A stretch of 64,000 nt of DNA from Nostoc sp. KVJ20 (lineage in GTDB: Bacteria; Cyanobacteriota; Cyanobacteriia; Cyanobacteriales; Nostocaceae). Below the pieces are notes generated by a model. The model worked only from the letters and a program-made list of their open reading frames with translations, did no database searches and was not told the DNA's origin. Both the position numbers and the translations under genes were made by a program. Where the stretch lies: positions 1-64,000 of the forward strand of contig NZ_KV757658.1 of NCBI RefSeq assembly GCF_001712795.1, in the 5' to 3' direction. Of this stretch, positions 60,648-64,000 are shown piece by piece (the stretch's first letter is position 1; every line of letters starts with the position of its first letter).

Positions 60648-62465
60648 CTAGAAAAGAGATAACTGATGTTTATTATTTTGTAGTATTTCAGGATCGGCTA
60701 TTTTGAGGATTTCTTCTCGCCTTTTTTCGATAAGGTCAAGATAGTATTGACGTGAATAGCTCTCATTAGTGCTGATATTAGTAATACCTCTGATGCCGTA
60801 ATAGTAAATTACTACATCTCCAGGTTTTCCTAATTTAAGAAGTTCTTTTTCCCCAATACGAATTTTGCGAGTAATGGAGAGTTTTTCTATCGGGTATTTC
60901 CCTGATAAAATCTGCGATTTTACTTCTCTGAAATATTCCTCTGCCGTAGATTGGTTTTGGATTAAGTAGGTTAGATATTCAACAGGGAATTCTTTCTCTA
61001 GTTTTGAGCGAGAACGGTTTCTCCAACTACCTTTGCGGATAATCAAGTTATCTTTCAACCATAACAGATAGTTCTTAGTTCCCCTTTGCGGAATAAACAT
61101 TGCCTTGGCAATAAACTCTAATTTGACAGTTATCTCTTTGGGTAATTGAGACTGAAGTGTGGCATATACTTTTTCTGGGTTGGGGTGAGTAAAGAACACC
61201 CCGTCAGTATCAACTTCTACAGGGGTTGCACCAGCATTATTGATTACCTCAATCATGAATTGTAGGGTGCGCCGACCGTAAGCTGTTACTAAGGCGGCTG
61301 CTTCCATATCGTTGAAGGCGAGTTCCGATGTTCCGAAGAACCCAAACTGAGAATTAGCTAAAACTTTGGTGGATTCTCTTTTTTCCTTGGCAACAATGTC
61401 TCCAGTGCTGGCAACTTGTTCCAACCTTGATTTTTCATCTACCAAATATTGTAAGATGCTCAAGCCGATTCGCTTTGTATCCTTACGAGAGACAATCCCT
61501 TTCGACAATATGGTTTTGGGGTACATAGAACTGATATCGATGTACCCAACCTTTTTATATAGTCCTGGAATAGAGTAGGCTATCCCCCCTTGAAATTTAT
61601 ACTTACGGTCGGGTTTGGGTTTGTATCCTGGATAGTGATGCGAGAATATTTGCTTCCACTTGGTGCCGTTACCAGCGAGGGCTAACTGCTGGAGGTTCAT
61701 TCCCGGTACAACCAGTGCTTCATAGTGGTATGAGGGTACAAGTCTGTTAGCTATGAGTTGCGTATCTTCCAAGTCGTAAATAAGGTAATCCTTGATTTTC
61801 TGCCATCCCCTACTACCAGAACCGGCTTTCCAGCAGGCGAGAATTTCTTCATAGGGGAGAACCAGTCGCGCTTGCTTACGCAATCCCATTTCCAGTACCA
61901 CCTGTTTAAGCGATCGCCCGTTAGTAAGTTCCTTGGCGACAAAATCCCACCTGAGAACGCAGATAAAGATATCTACGTGTAGGCAGTTGCGAATGAATAC
62001 CTCCCGAATTTCCAGTGGTTCACCACGTACTTGGGCAGTTCGGATAGTGCGCTTCTTAGATGCAATTCTAAATGGATGAGAAATGCCATGTAACTCGCAG
62101 CGGGTGATGAGAAACGGTAGGTCAAATTCTGTTCCATTATAGGTGTAAATTACTTCTGGTTTGCTTGCTTCTAGGTGTTTGAAAAACTCCAAAAGGATTT
62201 TGCTTTCGGCTTGATCCATAAAGATGGCAATCTCTCCTATCTCCCTCATACAGCCAATTGCATAGATACGATTTTCTCTTGGGTTTATCCCTGCCGTCTC
62301 AATATCGACTACCAGAGTTTTGAGTGCCCCGTAGGTCGGAATATTTACTGTGGGATGCCACTCAGGTATTGGGGTAGTATCTGACCAGAATATGTCGAGT
62401 CTTTCCTCATCAACGATAATCTTATTACCAGATTTGGTAATAAAATCTCGGTGGTTATAATTCAT
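60648..62465 (-). CDS. Family-B DNA polymerase with 3'-5' exonuclease
   Basis: ATG 62465 (GGAG just upstream) is preferred over TTG 62474; 605 residues. Exo I is VVDIETAG (D54, E56), the Exo II region YNGTEFDLPFL and the Exo III region LIYDLEDTQL. Palm motif A is DISSMYPKTI (D310), motif B STKVLANSQFGFFG (Lys near 365) and motif C VDTDGVFF (D419, D421). All catalytic acids of both active sites are present, so it should be an active proofreading polymerase. It is short for the family. The C-terminus ends HQLSLF, the canonical sliding-clamp peptide. It is likely to replicate the plasmid with the delta/delta' proteins nearby. Family-B enzymes are not the usual cyanobacterial replicase. Confidence 0.9.
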   Translation of the reverse strand: MNYNHRDFITKSGNKIIVDEERLDIFWSDTTPIPEWHPTVNIPTYGALKTLVVDIETAGINPRENRIYAIGCMREIGEIAIFMDQAESKILLEFFKHLEASKPEVIYTYNGTEFDLPFLITRCELHGISHPFRIASKKRTIRTAQVRGEPLEIREVFIRNCLHVDIFICVLRWDFVAKELTNGRSLKQVVLEMGLRKQARLVLPYEEILACWKAGSGSRGWQKIKDYLIYDLEDTQLIANRLVPSYHYEALVVPGMNLQQLALAGNGTKWKQIFSHHYPGYKPKPDRKYKFQGGIAYSIPGLYKKVGYIDISSMYPKTILSKGIVSRKDTKRIGLSILQYLVDEKSRLEQVASTGDIVAKEKRESTKVLANSQFGFFGTSELAFNDMEAAALVTAYGRRTLQFMIEVINNAGATPVEVDTDGVFFTHPNPEKVYATLQSQLPKEITVKLEFIAKAMFIPQRGTKNYLLWLKDNLIIRKGSWRNRSRSKLEKEFPVEYLTYLIQNQSTAEEYFREVKSQILSGKYPIEKLSITRKIRIGEKELLKLGKPGDVVIYYYGIRGITNISTNESYSRQYYLDLIEKRREEILKIADPEILQNNKHQLSLF

Positions 62466-62476
62466 AATCTCCAAAA

Positions 62477-62866
62477 TTAATTACTCTTTTTTGGCATGAA
62501 TACTTGTGGTTTAGTTTGTGGTTTTTTTGATGATAAAAATACCTCAAAAATTATGTCTAGATTATTAGGAAGTGCGAATATTGAAAGCGGCTGCGTATGT
62601 GGTTCTTTTTCTTCTAATAGTGCGGTCATAATTCTGTACCAGGGTACTGCTGCTAATATTGATGTTGTTGCTGTAAGCAGCCATACTGGAAATTCGCGTA
62701 CTTTTAATTGGTTGTAAGTGTTTTTAAGCTTTGAATTGTATTCCAGCCATGCAAATGCTACTAATTCTTTGAGAAGGTCTTGCCTACCATTGCTGTATAT
62801 ATATTTGCACGCTTCATCTACACATCGCTCATGAGTTTGTTTGTAAGCAATTGTTATTTCTAGCAT
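62477..62866 (-). CDS. Small unknown protein upstream of the polymerase
   Basis: 129 residues from ATG 62866; the frame is open further upstream but without a start codon. Helical N-terminus (LLKELVAFAWLEYNSKLKNT), one hydrophobic segment (FPVWLLTATTSILAAVPWYR) and a basic tail. It ends 11 bases before the polymerase start and is surely in the same operon. Possibly a membrane-associated partner of the polymerase. Family not recognised. Confidence 0.5.
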   Translation of the reverse strand: MLEITIAYKQTHERCVDEACKYIYSNGRQDLLKELVAFAWLEYNSKLKNTYNQLKVREFPVWLLTATTSILAAVPWYRIMTALLEEKEPHTQPLSIFALPNNLDIIFEVFLSSKKPQTKPQVFMPKKSN

Positions 62867-62949
62867 TTGGATTTTTTCTGCTTCTGGTACTTTCCATTCA
62901 TTAATTGAGTCATTACTGTATAAATTTTTGGCACAGCTAGAGGCAACCG

Positions 62950-63404
62950 CTAAAATGCTAAAATACAGTCAAGGTTTTTTCTAAGTCTGTCAATCTCTAG
63001 CAGGCAGTCGTTAAAATGCGCTATTCCATTACTGCATTGAACTGAACTTCCCTTGATCTGTTCTGATAGCTGTCTGGTGGCGAATAGTCCATCGATAGTA
63101 AGTGTGCCATTAATGGCTATATCTAAAATTTCGAGAAAACGTTTTTTAAATAGTGCAAGGGTTTGTTTACGATCTAAGGTTTTAGGATGGGAATAGATAA
63201 CTCCGCTAATTTCTGATTTATCGGGACATTCATTTCCTACGCCTGGAAAATGTCTCCATAATGGTTGCCTTTTTCACCTTTGGCAAGGCATAATTCGCCA
63301 AAACATTTGGAGCATCGCGGTAATTCGTCAATATACGTATCGAAATCTGCGATCACTGCTGGTAATTCAAGTCCTGTACGAAGGCTAATTGCTGCAACTG
63401 GCAT
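62950..63404 (-). pseudogene. Unknown gene broken by a one-base deletion
   Basis: From ATG 63404 the frame reads MPVAAISLRTGLELPAVIAD, IDELPRCSKCFGELCLAKGE, KGNHYG and then runs to a stop at 63237. If one T is restored at about 63259 (HYWRHFPGVGNECPDKSEIS), the frame continues through YSHPKTLDRKQTLALFKKRF to a stop at 62950, giving 151 residues. A CxxC-C-...-C set would form a zinc ribbon in the restored protein. It is either a recent pseudogene or a sequencing error. Confidence 0.65.
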
Positions 63405-63584
63405 AATTTTAATCAGATACTTCCAGAATGCCAGTTGTTAAATTTTGTTGTGGTATTACTTGATATCTTAATTTTTTGCTTCCCAGTCAGGGCAGTCTTT
63501 ATTAATATTGAGGCTTACTGCACAAGGTAGATATTGCTGTAGATGCAAGTGTATTATATTTAATGTAATTTTTGAATAAGCCTG

Positions 63585-63619
63585 GAAAAATCTTTCCCCA
63601 AAGTTATTATTGGGGAAAG
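63585..63619 (-). terminator. Rho-independent terminator (leftward)
   Basis: CTTTCCCCAA at 63592-63601 pairs perfectly with TTGGGGAAAG at 63610-63619. On the minus strand the stem is followed by ATTTTTCC. It lies 33 bases past the stop of the gene at 63652. Confidence 0.8.
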
Positions 63620-63651
63620 TAAGTGTTTTTACAAAGTGACGAACATTTGAA

Positions 63652-64000
63652 TTAGGCAGTTTGTAATTGAGACTTCATCTGAAGCTCTTGTACCAGTTGT
63701 ACCCATGCAGGTGCTTTTTTACCTTTAATGGGAGTAAGATTGTTCCAGTGCCTTTCGAGTTCAGATTGAGATAAATGTGGGAGTTGTTCCTTACCCCAAT
63801 TTATAGCATCTTGGATTGTTTTCCAATTAGTCCAAGGTTGTTTTTCTTCTTTGATATTGGTTAACTCAATGAGTGTCGCTTCCAACCAAAGTTTAGCTGC
63901 CTCCGAGTCACGCATTAACTGTTGTCTTGACATTAATAGAGCAATACTTGCCTGAATCTGGGTTAGTTCCCACATCTGAGAAATAGTAACGAGTTCCTGC
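63652..64000 (-). CDS. Unknown helical protein, possibly continuing beyond the window
   Basis: From ATG 63975 the product is 107 residues (MWELTQIQASIALLMSRQQL, LWLEATLIELTNIKEEKQPW, LPHLSQSELERHWNNLTPIK). The frame stays open to the right edge (QELVTISQ before the Met), so the real start may lie outside. It is helical and soluble, with no recognised motif. Confidence 0.55.
   Translation of the reverse strand, partial: QELVTISQMWELTQIQASIALLMSRQQLMRDSEAAKLWLEATLIELTNIKEEKQPWTNWKTIQDAINWGKEQLPHLSQSELERHWNNLTPIKGKKAPAWVQLVQELQMKSQLQTA

Noticed and set aside
1..64000. Intact transposable element able to move by itself
   Set aside because: Every transposase found (ISL3, IS4-like, IS630, IS5) is truncated or frameshifted.

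Overview
The window looks like part of a large plasmid from a filamentous, probably heterocyst-forming cyanobacterium (Nostoc/Anabaena/Calothrix type). Evidence from the sequence: many GCGATCGC-type palindromes, cyanobacterial small dispersed hairpin repeats, an HstK-type Ser/Thr-His multi-kinase, an SLH/OprB-type porin remnant, several decayed IS elements, and a dense set of plasmid functions (relaxase, MobC, ParA/ParB, ParM/ParR). No chromosomal housekeeping operon, rRNA, convincing intact tRNA gene or CRISPR array was seen.

Layout. 1-3 kb is an IS graveyard (broken porin, ISL3, IS4-like and IS630 remnants). 3.3-5.7 kb is a three-gene block: two ParA/MinD-like ATPases and a one-TM protein. 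It converges on a LuxR-type regulator (5.7-6.5 kb) whose receiver lacks the phospho-accepting Asp. 7-15.6 kb is dominated by one 2,617-residue protein. I read its N-terminal third as a single-chain, two-barrel RNA polymerase-like enzyme (YonO/QDE-1 type; D541-x-D543-G-D545). Its C-terminal third carries an AlkB-like dioxygenase, a PUA/ASCH-like region, a NADAR domain and a SLOG/DUF2493 domain. 16-21.6 kb holds a broken methyltransferase, a deaminase and the mobilisation genes (relaxase, MobC). 22-28.6 kb is a 2,002-residue multi-kinase translationally coupled to a NarL-type regulator.

28.9-46.4 kb is a co-directional cluster of redox and detoxification genes: DsbA-like, cupin, two VOC, three classical SDRs plus an NmrA-like protein, NIPSNAP, GMC oxidoreductase, nitrilase, thioredoxin-like, nitronate monooxygenase, three alpha/beta hydrolases and a disulfide reductase. 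Its codons look richer in G/C than the plasmid backbone and it contains internal duplications, so it looks acquired and assembled stepwise. Two MITE-like elements with the same termini and 11-bp target duplications lie in it. The kinase/regulator pair upstream is a plausible, unproven controller.

46.7-53.6 kb is partition: an actin-like protein, parA/parB with an 18-bp operator repeat, decayed sigma-factor and IS200/IS605-like sequence, and a ParM/ParR pair behind 11-bp direct repeats (candidate parC). 53.8-64 kb is a replication block: SSB, an SSB-like partner, clamp-loader delta and delta', a family-B DNA polymerase, and small unknown genes. The polymerase and one unknown protein both end in a QLSLF clamp-binding-type tail.

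The most notable reading of the whole is a cyanobacterial plasmid carrying its own DNA-replication machinery and an RNA-polymerase-like giant multidomain ('polyvalent') protein, next to mobilisation genes. All assignments come from reading motifs by eye; no database search was run.
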